A DNA stretch of 64,000 nt from contig JBBIME010000008.1 in the NCBI GenBank assembly GCA_037444575.1, positions 248,001 through 312,000 of the forward strand, read 5' to 3'. Positions 1 through 8,350 of the stretch are shown piece after piece. The DNA is from Bacteriovorax sp037444575 (GTDB lineage: Bacteria; Bdellovibrionota; Bacteriovoracia; Bacteriovoracales; Bacteriovoracaceae). The position numbers and the translations under genes are program-made. How positions within the stretch are numbered: position 1 is the first letter of the stretch; every line of letters starts with the position of its first letter. The notes under the pieces are model-generated. The model saw only the letters and a program-made list of their open reading frames with translations, was not told where the DNA came from and ran no database searches.

Positions 1-594
1 CCGCCATTAATTCATGTCCTTGGAACTGAAGAAAAAAAACAAGTTTCAGGTATTTTTATTATGACGTTTAAAAATCGTGTATTATTTTTTGCAGATTGTG
101 CGGTTCAAGTTGAACCAAATGAAAATCAGTTGTGCGAAATAGCAGCAAGTACTGCTGAATTATTTAGAAAGTTAATGAATAGAGAGCCACGAATTTCTTT
201 TTTAAGTTTTTCTAATTTTGGATCAAGTGAACATAGGAAAGCAAAAATGGTTAAAGATGCTGTTCTTTTAACCAAAACTCGTTACCCAAATTTAAAAGTC
301 GAAGGCGAATTGCAAGCTGATGTTGCTGTTAATAAGTCAATTATGGATAGACTGTTTAACTTTTCAACATTAGACGGGCCAAGTGATATTTTAATTTTTC
401 CAGATTTAAATTCGGCGAATATCAGTTACAAATTGTTAGCTCAATTAGCTAATGCAAATGCTATTGGTCCAATTTTAGTCCCAATGAATTTTTCAGCTAA
501 TATTATTCCAAGAACAGCAAGTGTAACTGAGATAGTAAATATGTGTGTGTTGTCCTCAATATTAAAAGAAAAGAACGTTGCATTTAAATATTAA
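1..594 (+). CDS. maeB: Malic enzyme-phosphotransacetylase, C-terminal part (cut by window edge)
   Basis: The reading frame is open from base 1 through the Met codon at 61, so this is the 3' end of a larger gene, not a small protein. The residues match the phosphate acetyl/butyryltransferase-like domain that forms the C-terminal half of MaeB-type NADP malic enzymes: FADCAVQVEPN, LSFSNFGSSEH, GELQADVAV and FPDLNSANI-type motifs occur in the usual order. In the full protein the N-terminal half decarboxylates malate to pyruvate and this half is regulatory. It ends 13 bases before sdhC, so it may be cotranscribed with the succinate dehydrogenase genes. A free-standing phosphotransacetylase is the alternative, but the motif set fits MaeB better. 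Confidence 0.85.
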   Translation, partial: PPLIHVLGTEEKKQVSGIFIMTFKNRVLFFADCAVQVEPNENQLCEIAASTAELFRKLMNREPRISFLSFSNFGSSEHRKAKMVKDAVLLTKTRYPNLKVEGELQADVAVNKSIMDRLFNFSTLDGPSDILIFPDLNSANISYKLLAQLANANAIGPILVPMNFSANIIPRTASVTEIVNMCVLSSILKEKNVAFKY

Positions 595-607
595 CTAAGG
601 AAATTAC

Positions 608-1282
608 GTGAAAAAGAAATTTTCAACATTCGATAGTTCTTCGGTTGTAAAAAAACAGATTATGGCAGGTACAGGCTTGCTTCTCTGTGGTTTTTTATTA
701 AGTCATTTAGCAGGAAATCTTTTATTATTTCTTGGGCCAGATGCTTTCAATAAGTATTCTCATGCCCTAGTAAGTAATCCCGCAATTTATCTTGCTGAAG
801 TTCTCTTAGGACTATTGTTTTTAAGCCACATGTTAATGGCTTTTAAACTTACTCTTGAAAACAAAAGAGCGAGACCAGAACAATATTACATGAGAAAAAC
901 TTCTGGCAGAGGAGCAACGATTGCTTCTTCAACAATGCCATATACAGGTTTAATTGCTCTTGTATTTTTAATTATCCACATTCAGGGATTAAAATTTGGA
1001 ACTCACTACACAACTAATGTTGGTGGTGTTGAAATGCGTGATATCTATAAAACAACGATTGAGTATTTTCAAAACCCACTTCATGTTGTTGGTTATGTAA
1101 TCGCGGTTGTTTCATTGGGATTACACGTAAGTCACGGTTTCTGGTCAGCTTTCCAATCCCTAGGCTTAAATCACAAAAAATATATGCCGAAGATTAAAAT
1201 CTTCTCATGTCTATACGGTATCCTGGTTGCAGTTGGATTTTCATCACTACCAGTTTACTGCTATTTTTTAGGAGTTAAATAA
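608..1282 (+). CDS. sdhC: Succinate dehydrogenase cytochrome b558 subunit
   Basis: Membrane anchor of succinate dehydrogenase / fumarate reductase, of the single-subunit b558 type that carries about five transmembrane helices and two haems. Hydrophobic stretches lie near residues 20-42, 60-82, 110-130, 155-178 and 195-220, with conserved-type histidines inside or next to them (SHLAGN, LSHMLMA, IIHIQG, HVSHGFW). The start is GTG at 608, preceded by AAGGAA. The next gene starts one base after its stop and is the flavoprotein, which fixes the assignment. This anchor type is known from epsilon-, delta- and Bacteroidetes-type enzymes rather than from the E. coli SdhCD pair. Confidence 0.93.
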   Translation: MKKKFSTFDSSSVVKKQIMAGTGLLLCGFLLSHLAGNLLLFLGPDAFNKYSHALVSNPAIYLAEVLLGLLFLSHMLMAFKLTLENKRARPEQYYMRKTSGRGATIASSTMPYTGLIALVFLIIHIQGLKFGTHYTTNVGGVEMRDIYKTTIEYFQNPLHVVGYVIAVVSLGLHVSHGFWSAFQSLGLNHKKYMPKIKIFSCLYGILVAVGFSSLPVYCYFLGVK

Positions 1283-1283
1283 T

Positions 1284-3215
1284 ATGTCAGATACAAATAT
1301 TAAAAAACTAGATGGCAAAACTCCAACAGGTCCAATTGAAGACAGATGGAGTAATCATAAATTCAATATGAAAATCGTAAACGCTGCTAACAAGAGAAAG
1401 TACTCTGTTATCATCGTTGGTACTGGATTAGCAGGAGGATCTGCAGCAGCAGCTCTTGCCGAACTAGGATATCAAGTAACGACATTTTGTATTCAAGATT
1501 CACCAAGACGTGCACACTCGATTGCCGCTCAAGGTGGTATCAACGCTGCTAAAAACTATACAAATGACGGTGACTCTATTCACAGACTTTTTTACGATAC
1601 AGTAAAAGGTGGAGACTATAGAGCTCGCGAAAGTAACGTTCACCGTTTAGCTGAAGTTGCAAATAATATTATTGATCAATGTGTGGCCCAAGGTGTTCCG
1701 TTTGCTCGTGAATACGGTGGAACTTTATCAAATAGATCATTCGGTGGAGCGCAAGTTTCAAGAACGTTCTATGCTAGAGGACAAACAGGACAACAACTTT
1801 TATTAGGTGCTTATTCAGCGATGATGAAAGAAGTTCACAATGGAAAAGTAAAATCATACACACGTCGTGAAATGGTTGAGCTAGTAATTGTTGAAGGTAA
1901 AGCTCGCGGTGTAATTATGAGAAACGTAGTTACAGGTGAACTTGAAAAACATATGGCAGACGCTGTAATTTTAGCGACAGGTGGATACGGAAACGTATTC
2001 TTCTTATCTACAAATGCAAAAGCTTCTAACGGTTCAGCGGCATTTAGAGCATACCAAAAAGGTGCCTACTTCGCTAACCCATGCTTCACACAAATTCACC
2101 CGACATGTATTCCAGTTTCAGGTGATCACCAATCAAAACTTACTCTAATGTCTGAGTCATTAAGAAATGACGGACGCGTTTGGGTACCAGCTAAAAAAGG
2201 TGACACTCGTCCTGCTCACGAAATTCCAGAGTCAGAAAGAGATTACTACCTTGAAAGAATTTATCCTTCATTTGGTAACCTTGTTCCAAGAGACGTTGCT
2301 TCGAGAAATGCAAAAAATCAATGTGACGAAGGCAAAGGTGTTTCGGCAACAGGAAAAGCTGTATATCTAGATTTCTCTACTGCAATTTCTAGAGACGGCG
2401 AAGATAAAATTAGAGCTCGCTATGGAAACTTATTTGAAATGTACGAAAGAATTACAGATCAAAACCCATACAAAACTCCAATGATGATTTATCCAGCGAT
2501 TCACTACACTATGGGTGGTCTATGGGTTGATTACAACTTAATGAATAACATTCCTGGTCTATTCGTATTAGGAGAAGCAAACTTCTCTGATCACGGAGCA
2601 AACAGACTTGGAGCTTCAGCTCTTATGCAAGGTCTAGCTGACGGATACTTTGTTATTCCATACACAATTGGAGATTATTTCGCGACTAACAAGTTCGAAA
2701 AAATCGACACAAACCATCCTGAATTTGAAAAAGGTATGGCGTTCGCGAAAGATAAATACTCTCGCCTTCTAAACATCAATGGAAAAAATTCTGTTGATTT
2801 CTTCCACAGAAGACTTGGAAAAGTTATGTGGGATAAAGTTGGTATGGCAAGAAATGAAAAAGGTTTATTAGAAGCTATTTCTGAAATTAAATCTATTCGT
2901 GAAGAATTCTATAAAGACGTAAAAGTTACAGGTTCAGCTGAAGGTGTAAACCTTGAGCTTGAAAAAGCAGGAAGAGTTGCAGATTTCTTAGAACTAGGTG
3001 AATTAATGGCCCTTGATGCATTAAAGAGACCTGAATCTTGTGGTGGTCACTTCCGTGAAGAATCACAAACTGAAGAAGGTGAAGCAAAACGCGATGACGA
3101 AAATTTCTGTCACGTGGCTGCTTGGGAATACAAAGGTGTAGACCAAACTCCAATTCGCCATCAAGAAGAACTTAAATTTGAGTACGTAAAACTTACTCAA
3201 AGATCTTACAAGTAG
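1284..3215 (+). CDS. sdhA: Succinate dehydrogenase / fumarate reductase flavoprotein subunit
   Basis: Catalytic FAD subunit that oxidises succinate to fumarate on the cytoplasmic face of the membrane. The dinucleotide-binding motif GTGLAGGSAAAALAELG is near residue 46, followed by the flavin-linkage region (RRAHSIAAQGG), the active-site HYTMGGLWVDY near 407 and the C-terminal GANRLGASALMQG motif. At 643 residues it has the length of the b558-associated class. An SD-like GGAGTT sits in the end of sdhC, and the two genes are separated by one base. Codon use is the same as in its neighbours. The function is secure; whether the complex runs mainly as dehydrogenase or fumarate reductase cannot be read from sequence. 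Confidence 0.96.
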   Translation: MSDTNIKKLDGKTPTGPIEDRWSNHKFNMKIVNAANKRKYSVIIVGTGLAGGSAAAALAELGYQVTTFCIQDSPRRAHSIAAQGGINAAKNYTNDGDSIHRLFYDTVKGGDYRARESNVHRLAEVANNIIDQCVAQGVPFAREYGGTLSNRSFGGAQVSRTFYARGQTGQQLLLGAYSAMMKEVHNGKVKSYTRREMVELVIVEGKARGVIMRNVVTGELEKHMADAVILATGGYGNVFFLSTNAKASNGSAAFRAYQKGAYFANPCFTQIHPTCIPVSGDHQSKLTLMSESLRNDGRVWVPAKKGDTRPAHEIPESERDYYLERIYPSFGNLVPRDVASRNAKNQCDEGKGVSATGKAVYLDFSTAISRDGEDKIRARYGNLFEMYERITDQNPYKTPMMIYPAIHYTMGGLWVDYNLMNNIPGLFVLGEANFSDHGANRLGASALMQGLADGYFVIPYTIGDYFATNKFEKIDTNHPEFEKGMAFAKDKYSRLLNINGKNSVDFFHRRLGKVMWDKVGMARNEKGLLEAISEIKSIREEFYKDVKVTGSAEGVNLELEKAGRVADFLELGELMALDALKRPESCGGHFREESQTEEGEAKRDDENFCHVAAWEYKGVDQTPIRHQEELKFEYVKLTQRSYK

Positions 3216-3224
3216 GAGCAAACC

Positions 3225-3992
3225 ATGGGTGGAAATAGTACAGAAAAAATGTCTTTGAATTTAAAAATTTGGAGACAAAAAAATAGAACGACGAAAGGAC
3301 AAATGGTTGATTACAAACTTGATAACGTATCACCAGATATGTCTTTCTTAGAAATGCTAGACACATTAAATGAAAAACTTGTTCGCGAACAAGGTGATTC
3401 AATTTCATTTGACCACGACTGCCGCGAAGGTATTTGTGGAATGTGCTCTCTAGTAATCAATGGACAAGCACACGGGCCAGAAAAAGAAACGACAACTTGT
3501 CAGTTACACATGAGAAAATTTAAAGATGGCGATACAGTTGTTATCGAACCATGGAGAGCAAAAGCTTTCCCTGTTGAAAAAGATTTAATGGTTGATAGAT
3601 CAGCTATGGATCAAATTATGGCAGCAGGTGGTTTCGTAAACGTAAATACTGGTAACGCTCCAGATGGAAACGCAGTTCTTGTTGGTCAAGACAACGCTGA
3701 ACTTGCGATGGATGCAGCTGCATGTATTGGATGTGGAGCTTGTGTAGCTTCATGTAAAAATGCTTCAGCAATGCTTTTCGTTTCTGCTAAAGTTTCTCAA
3801 TTTGCTCTTTTACCACAAGGACAAATTGAAGCGAAAACAAGAGTTCAGGCCATGGTTACAAAAATGGATGAACTTGGATTTGGTAACTGTACTAACGAAG
3901 CTGAATGTGAAGCTCAATGTCCGAAAGGAATTAGTATTTCAAACATCGCTCGTATGAACAGAGAATACATTAAGTCTATAATTACGAATTAA
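3225..3992 (+). CDS. sdhB: Succinate dehydrogenase iron-sulfur subunit
   Basis: Electron-transfer subunit linking the SdhA flavin to the membrane anchor. The N-terminal ferredoxin domain has the [2Fe-2S] motif CREGICGMC followed by a fourth Cys (TTTCQLH). The C-terminal domain carries CIGCGACVASC near residue 166 and a further Cys pair (CTNEAECEAQCPKG), which ligate the [4Fe-4S] and [3Fe-4S] clusters. It follows sdhA by nine bases, with an AGGAG ribosome site just before the ATG, and completes the sdhCAB operon. Length (255) is normal for the family. Confidence 0.96.
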   Translation: MGGNSTEKMSLNLKIWRQKNRTTKGQMVDYKLDNVSPDMSFLEMLDTLNEKLVREQGDSISFDHDCREGICGMCSLVINGQAHGPEKETTTCQLHMRKFKDGDTVVIEPWRAKAFPVEKDLMVDRSAMDQIMAAGGFVNVNTGNAPDGNAVLVGQDNAELAMDAAACIGCGACVASCKNASAMLFVSAKVSQFALLPQGQIEAKTRVQAMVTKMDELGFGNCTNEAECEAQCPKGISISNIARMNREYIKSIITN

Positions 3993-4004
3993 TTAGAAAG
4001 TTTT

Positions 4005-5294
4005 ATGGGGAAAGATATGAAAAAAAATGATGTTTACATTGTCGGTGGTCAAAGAACTCCATTCGTAAAATCGTTTACAAATTTTAAAGATATTACGACT
4101 CAAGAATTAATGGTACATGCTCTTCATGCATTAGTAACAAAGTATAATTTGAATAATAAAATAATTGGAGATGTTATTCTCGGGGCAGTTATAAATAGTT
4201 CTGCAAATTGGGGGCTTGCTCGTGAGTCTGTTTTAGGTTCTGGATTAAGTCCTTACACACCATCTTGCTTTATTCAACGAGCTTGCGGAACTGGTTTAGA
4301 AGCAACTTTACAGATAGCAAATAAAATATCGTTGGGACAAATTGATTGGGGAATCGCTGGTGGAGTAGATACAAATTCTGATGTCCCACTTTTAGTTTCG
4401 AAGAATTTAAAGAAAGTCATTTTGGAGTTTAATTCTGCTAAATCCCCCATAGATAAAATAACAGCTCTTTTAGGGATTCATTTAAAAGATTTAAGCCCAG
4501 TTGTTCCAGCTGTTCAGGAGCCTCGAACAGGACTTTCAATGGGAGAACATTGTGAAAAGATGGTAAAGGAGTGGATGATTACGAGAAAAGAGCAGGATGA
4601 GTTTGCTTATAAAAGTCACATAAATGCAGCGAAAGCATATGAGAGCGGGTTTTTCTCGGATTTGATATCTCCAGTGCTAGATATAACAAAGGATGGAAAT
4701 GTTAGGAGCGATACAACTATAGAAAAGTTATCTAAGCTCAAGACAGCTTTCGACTTATCTTCAAAGGGAACATTAACTGCTGGAAATAGCACACCTTTAA
4801 CGGATGGTGCGTCTGCTGTGCTTCTCGCAAACGAAGCAAGAATAAAACGAGAGGACTTTTCACCGCTTGCAAGATTTGTTGATGCGGAAATTGCAGCAGT
4901 CGATTTTATAGGCGGAGAAGGATTACTTATGGGGCCAACAATCGCAGTATCTCGCATTCTCGAAAGAAATAATTTGAATCTTCAAGATTTTGATTTTTAT
5001 GAAATTCATGAAGCTTTTGCGGGACAAGTTTTATGCACATTAAAAGCATGGGAATCAGATGAATACTCTAAAAAATTTCTAAAAAGAGAAAAGGCACTAG
5101 GTCCGATAGATAGAACAAAAATAAATATTAAAGGGGGAAGCTTAGCAATAGGGCATCCTTTTGCTGCTACAGGAGGGCGGATTGTAACATCTTTGTCCAA
5201 GATTCTAAGTACTGAAAAGTCTGGGAAAAGAGGTTTAGTTTCGATTTGTACTGCTGGAGGAATGGGGGTCGTTGCGATAATTGAAAGTATTTAG
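4005..5294 (+). CDS. Acetyl-CoA acyltransferase (thiolase)
   Basis: Thiolase superfamily enzyme that cleaves or condenses 3-ketoacyl-CoA with CoA, most like the FadI/FadA group of fatty acid beta-oxidation. The nucleophilic Cys is in RACGTG (residue 94), the HEAFAGQ motif lies near 340, the GHPFAATGGR motif near 385 and the second catalytic Cys in CTAGGMG near the C-terminus. Two starts are possible: ATG 4005, or ATG 4017, which has GGGGA six bases upstream and looks better placed. It lies 12 bases after sdhB, so it is probably in the same transcript. No hydratase/dehydrogenase partner is seen nearby, so the substrate is undetermined. Confidence 0.9.
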   Translation: MGKDMKKNDVYIVGGQRTPFVKSFTNFKDITTQELMVHALHALVTKYNLNNKIIGDVILGAVINSSANWGLARESVLGSGLSPYTPSCFIQRACGTGLEATLQIANKISLGQIDWGIAGGVDTNSDVPLLVSKNLKKVILEFNSAKSPIDKITALLGIHLKDLSPVVPAVQEPRTGLSMGEHCEKMVKEWMITRKEQDEFAYKSHINAAKAYESGFFSDLISPVLDITKDGNVRSDTTIEKLSKLKTAFDLSSKGTLTAGNSTPLTDGASAVLLANEARIKREDFSPLARFVDAEIAAVDFIGGEGLLMGPTIAVSRILERNNLNLQDFDFYEIHEAFAGQVLCTLKAWESDEYSKKFLKREKALGPIDRTKINIKGGSLAIGHPFAATGGRIVTSLSKILSTEKSGKRGLVSICTAGGMGVVAIIESI

Positions 5295-5481
5295 AGTTAT
5301 TATAAATTTGAACAAAATAGGATTTATACAATTGGTAAATTTAAGATTCTTAGGATCAGAATTGATCAAGCTAAGCGATTTTGTTTTTTTAATAAAGTTT
5401 CATACTTGACATTATCTAGGAAAAAATGAGAGCAATGAAAATTGATATAATTTGGGTCTGTTTATCAGAGCTTAATAAAAA
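5295..5481. other. Intergenic region before the Fur-like gene
   Basis: A very AT-rich 187-base gap. I see no convincing terminator, open frame or clear sigma70 pair in it; it presumably holds the promoter of the downstream regulator. Confidence 0.4.
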
Positions 5482-5922
5482 ATGAAAAAGCATAATGATT
5501 TACTAGAAATTTTAAAAGCGAATAAAATGAGAATTACGATACCTCGTCGTTTGCTTTTACAATACATATTAGACAATGGAGCCCGTCAGATTTCACTTCG
5601 AGATATTTATAAATATATGGATAGTAAACTTATTAATGTAGATAGGTCTAGTATTTATAGAAATTTACAAGTTTTTAAAAAATTAGATATAGTTCAAGAA
5701 TTAAATCTTCCTTCGGGAAAAGTATTTCAATACATAATTGATCGCAAAATACGACATTTTTATATTTGTAAATCCTGCGGAAAGGCAAGCAAAGGAAATG
5801 AAAAATTGTTTCAAAAGATTGAAAAGGCTTTAATGGATGTTCATGGATTTTCAAAAGCAAAACTTTCAATAGTCTTCTATGGTTACTGTTTGAAGTGTTC
5901 AAAAGTTCAAGAAATAAATTAA
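5482..5922 (+). CDS. Fur-family metal-responsive transcriptional regulator
   Basis: A 146-residue protein with the Fur layout: an N-terminal winged helix (about residues 10-80, with TIPRRLLLQYILDN and SSIYRNLQVFKKL as the recognition region) and a C-terminal dimerisation/zinc part with two Cys pairs, CKSCG and CLKC, that would form the structural zinc site. The His-rich stretch seen before the first Cys pair in many Fur and Zur proteins is reduced here to one His (RHFYICKSC), so metal specificity (Fur, Zur or PerR) cannot be called. It is a single gene; no metal transporter or peroxide-defence gene adjoins it. Confidence 0.85.
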   Translation: MKKHNDLLEILKANKMRITIPRRLLLQYILDNGARQISLRDIYKYMDSKLINVDRSSIYRNLQVFKKLDIVQELNLPSGKVFQYIIDRKIRHFYICKSCGKASKGNEKLFQKIEKALMDVHGFSKAKLSIVFYGYCLKCSKVQEIN

Positions 5923-5991
5923 AATTGTTCAATTATTTATTTGCATATTCCAGAGTGATGAAGATTGCTTAGATATTTTTATGATTTTTAA

Positions 5992-6071
5992 AATAATAGT
6001 TACTACAATGTTAAAATTCTTATTTTTAGATTTAATTAAAACCTAATATTAAAATCGTAGTAACTATTATT
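5992..6071. repeat. Perfect 15-bp inverted repeat with 50-base spacer
   Basis: Arms AATAATAGTTACTAC (5992-6006) and GTAGTAACTATTATT (6057-6071) are exact reverse complements. The right arm runs into the AGGAG ribosome site (6075-6079) of the small ORF at 6085. It could form a long hairpin in the leader or be two half-sites of an operator. Neither arm is followed by a T-run, so it is not a standard terminator. Confidence 0.75.
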
Positions 6072-6084
6072 AATAGGAGTATTG

Positions 6085-6231
6085 ATGAAACTTATTAAAA
6101 CAATCTTATCATTTATTTTTTTAACTATGGGATTTAAAAGTATTTCAAATTATATTGATCCCAATTTAGATATGGTAAGAGAGGCGAAGGGGCTTAAAAA
6201 CTTGCTTCCTTCTGAAAGGCAAAAAAAATAA
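6085..6231 (+). CDS. Small membrane or secreted peptide, 48 residues
   Basis: A short gene supported by a well-spaced AGGAG ribosome site five bases before the ATG. The N-terminus has two lysines and then about 12 hydrophobic residues (ILSFIFLTMGF), so it is either exported or membrane-anchored. The remainder is polar and ends in QKK. I do not recognise the family. The stop codon abuts the stop of the decayed regulator on the other strand, and a 15-bp inverted repeat sits directly upstream. Confidence 0.55.
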   Translation: MKLIKTILSFIFLTMGFKSISNYIDPNLDMVREAKGLKNLLPSERQKK

Positions 6232-6590
6232 TTAATTATACATAGTTTGAAGTATTGGCATGATGATTCTTAATTTATTTTTGTCCATTGAAGAAAAGAT
6301 TTGCATGCATTGCTCAATTTCATAGCAGAGAGGAGAAGCTTTTAAGAGCTGGTTAAAATATTCAAGTGTGAAACCGTAACAATTTACAATTTGCAGTATT
6401 TTCTTTTCTGTTAGTTCTACGCGACCATTTTCAATGAAGCCAATTGTGTTTTTACCTAGGCTTCAAATTTTGCTAGCAGAATACTGGTCTATCCTTTGTA
6501 ATAATCTTAGTTCCTTTAAACGTTGCATTCCTTTGAAATGCAATGATGACAAAAACTACGATCAGTTCGATTCTTCATCGGTTATCCAAA
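6232..6590 (-). pseudogene. Decayed paralogue of the two-HTH regulator at 7553-8173
   Basis: Read on the minus strand, this stretch aligns along its whole length with the C-terminal half of the regulator encoded at 7553-8173. It shares KNRxDRxFCH, KELRLL, QYSASK, LGKNTIGFIENGR, GFTLEYFNQLLK and a closing IMPxLQxM. It is broken in two places: a one-base deletion near 6515-6522, just before the KELRLL segment, and an in-frame TGA at 6463-6465 where the intact copy has a Cys codon. The N-terminal HTH half is missing. It is therefore a degraded partial duplication. The upper boundary is approximate because similarity fades beyond about 6580. Confidence 0.85.
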
Positions 6591-6884
6591 CAGAGATTTA
6601 AAAGATGGCAATTCATGATAAAAGAATTTATTTATATTTTTTATATCGTAATTGGATGCCACCTTATGCCACCCCATTTAGTGAAAAATCGTGAAATCAA
6701 ATGAAGTAGAATGAAAAGATAAAAGACGTGAATGGCTCGAAAACGTTACTATGTTACTAATGTTAAAAAACTTTGATTAGTTCATTACTAATCGTCGGGT
6801 AGTTCGGACATAGTTTGTTTTCTAATGAGTGAAATAAGGTATGTTTTAGTGAAGTCGATTATGTGGATCGAGAGATGAACAGAG
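6591..6884. other. Gene-free stretch after the pseudogene
   Basis: About 290 bases with stop codons in all frames. I see no RNA gene or clear promoter. It is probably remnant sequence from the same rearrangement that left the decayed regulator. Confidence 0.4.
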
Positions 6885-7328
6885 TTAATTCTGTTCTATG
6901 AGTTTTTCTAGATCATATGTCCAATAGAAGGTTGAGCCGTTATTAAAGGACATTATGTTTCCTTCTTCCTCTTCTTGAGATTCCCAATCTGATTGAGCGC
7001 ATCTCCAAGATATCGGGTCTTGGTCTTTCATTACTGATACTACATCAAGATTCATCCAGCCAACGGCTACTTTTTCTGGGTAGCATTGGCGAACGGATTC
7101 TTCAAAAGATTCTTCAGTGTCAACGGAAGTGAGTTCTTCTTGAAGAATATGCTTGATGATCCAATCGGTTCCCCATTCAACTCCAACGCCTTCTAGTTGT
7201 CTCATTAGATCGTCTGAGCCACAAATCGGACAAATATTAGAGGGAGCTTTTTGATAACAAAAATAGCAAAATGGAGTTGAACGATCTAAAGCTATTTTTT
7301 CAAGTTTATTTCTAAATTCATTTTTCAT
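6885..7328 (-). CDS. Zinc-ribbon protein of unknown function
   Basis: A 147-residue acidic protein. Two Cys pairs near the N-terminus (CYFC at about 21-24 and CPIC at about 33-36) form a likely zinc ribbon. The rest is rich in Glu, Asp and Trp with no motif I recognise. On the minus strand, GAGAA precedes the ATG by a few bases. It sits in an accessory-looking patch between a regulator pseudogene and its intact parent, without an operon partner. Function unknown; a nucleic-acid or protein binding role would be a guess. Confidence 0.65.
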   Translation of the reverse strand: MKNEFRNKLEKIALDRSTPFCYFCYQKAPSNICPICGSDDLMRQLEGVGVEWGTDWIIKHILQEELTSVDTEESFEESVRQCYPEKVAVGWMNLDVVSVMKDQDPISWRCAQSDWESQEEEEGNIMSFNNGSTFYWTYDLEKLIEQN

Positions 7329-7360
7329 ATAAATTCTCCGTTTCTTGTTGTTTGACCTTC

Positions 7361-7516
7361 TTGATTGAGGGCCTCTTCACCCAACATTCAGAGGCCAGAG
7401 GAAGGGAAAAAGAGAACTCTGAAGTTGAACACGAACCCGACCTCGGGCAAATGAATGACAAAGATTTATCTTTGGCAGAATTTGCGGAGGGGAGTACTAG
7501 TGAAAATTCAGAGTGA
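7361..7516 (+). other. Orphan open frame, doubtful
   Basis: An open frame of 51 codons from a TTG to TGA 7514-7516 codes for an acidic, low-complexity sequence (SEVEHEPDLGQ, LSLAEFAEGS). The stretch is visibly richer in G and C than its flanks. It has no ribosome site and no ATG at its head, so it is more likely the tail of a lost gene than a working one. Confidence 0.2.
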
Positions 7517-7552
7517 GCGTTAACTCAAAGAAACGAAGTATTGAAAATGAAA

Positions 7553-8173
7553 TTAGTTATTCATAGATTGAAGCATAGGCATGATAATTCTTAATTTATT
7601 TTCATCCATTGAAGAAATAATTTGCTGACATTGTTCAACCATTTCATGACGAAGAGGTGAGACTTTTAAAAGTTGGTTGAAATATTCAAGCGTGAAGCCA
7701 TATGAGTTTGTAATTTGAAGAATTTTCTTTTCAGTAAGTGTTACACGGCCATTTTCAATAAAGCCTATTGTGTTTTTTCCAAGACCACAAAGTTTACTTG
7801 CAGAATACTGGTCGAGTTTTTTCAGTAATCTTAGCTCTTTTAAAACTTTGCACTCTCTCGAGATTCGGCGATGGCAAAATCTTCGATCGGGGCGATTCTT
7901 GGTTGGAGTTTTGAACTGCTCAACTTTAAATTTTCCAGCCTTCATTGCGTCAATATCTAATTCGGTAAATCCGTATTTTTCGCGAAACTCTCTAAATTTT
8001 TCTACGGAAATATTTCCTCTTCCGTTTTCTAGCCTCTCAAGATTTTTTACTGAAAAATCAAAAAGCACTCCTGCCTGTTGTCTTGTGAGCTTTTTTATAA
8101 GACGCATTTTTTTTATTAGGACAGCATAGTCTGAAATGAAATCATTAGAATTTTTTAAAGATATATTTCCCAT
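7553..8173 (-). CDS. Transcriptional regulator with two XRE-type HTH domains
   Basis: The start is placed at ATG 8173 because AAGGAG lies ten bases upstream; an ATG at 8227 lacks a ribosome site. The protein (206 residues) has two similar helix-turn-helix modules: one at about 15-60 (KLTRQQAGVLFDFSVKNLERLENGRG) and one at about 115-160 (QYSASKLCGLGKNTIGFIENGR). Both have the XRE pattern in which the second helix is followed by a conserved E-N-G. Two HTH modules in one chain suggest binding of paired or extended sites. Three GCAAG-N6-CTTGC dyads lie in the 180 bases upstream, so autoregulation is likely. A decayed copy of its C-terminal half lies 1 kb downstream. Target genes are unknown. Confidence 0.8.
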   Translation of the reverse strand: MGNISLKNSNDFISDYAVLIKKMRLIKKLTRQQAGVLFDFSVKNLERLENGRGNISVEKFREFREKYGFTELDIDAMKAGKFKVEQFKTPTKNRPDRRFCHRRISRECKVLKELRLLKKLDQYSASKLCGLGKNTIGFIENGRVTLTEKKILQITNSYGFTLEYFNQLLKVSPLRHEMVEQCQQIISSMDENKLRIIMPMLQSMNN

Positions 8174-8209
8174 TTTTATAGTTCTCCTTTTGAAAAAGCA
8201 ATTCCAGTG

Positions 8210-8225
8210 GCAAGCTATTACTTGC
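8210..8225. promoter_or_regulatory. Operator candidate 1, GCAAG-N6-CTTGC
   Basis: GCAAG CTATTA CTTGC, a perfect 5-bp dyad with a 6-base centre, 37 bases upstream of the regulator start at 8173. First of three sites with identical arms and spacing. Confidence 0.65.
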
Positions 8226-8268
8226 AACTTGAGGAATTAATTTTATTTTTATGATTGTGATTTTTCGT

Positions 8269-8284
8269 GCAAGCGATTGCTTGC
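8269..8284. promoter_or_regulatory. Operator candidate 2, GCAAG-N6-CTTGC
   Basis: GCAAG CGATTG CTTGC, the same arms and centre length as the site at 8210, 59 bases farther from the regulator gene. The centre here extends the symmetry (GCAAGCgattGCTTGC). Confidence 0.65.
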
Positions 8285-8334
8285 TTTTTTTGATTAAGAA
8301 ATTTAGATATTTAAAGAGTTCAGTGCTATTTTCC

Positions 8335-8350
8335 GCAAGTGTGTGCTTGC
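8335..8350. promoter_or_regulatory. Operator candidate 3, GCAAG-N6-CTTGC
   Basis: GCAAG TGTGTG CTTGC, third copy, 66 bases beyond site 2. A lone GCAAG half-site follows at 8375-8379. The three dyads are the only obvious structure in the 340-base gap between the regulator and tRNA-Gly; the remaining sequence is AT-rich with no supported gene. Confidence 0.65.

Noticed and set aside
2926..3408. Minus-strand frames inside sdhA and sdhB
   Set aside because: They lie opposite strongly conserved coding sequence and have no ribosome sites or family matches.
8210..8350. Short CRISPR array
   Set aside because: The three repeats are dyads with unrelated spacers of 43 and 50 bases and no flanking cas genes; they fit operators better.
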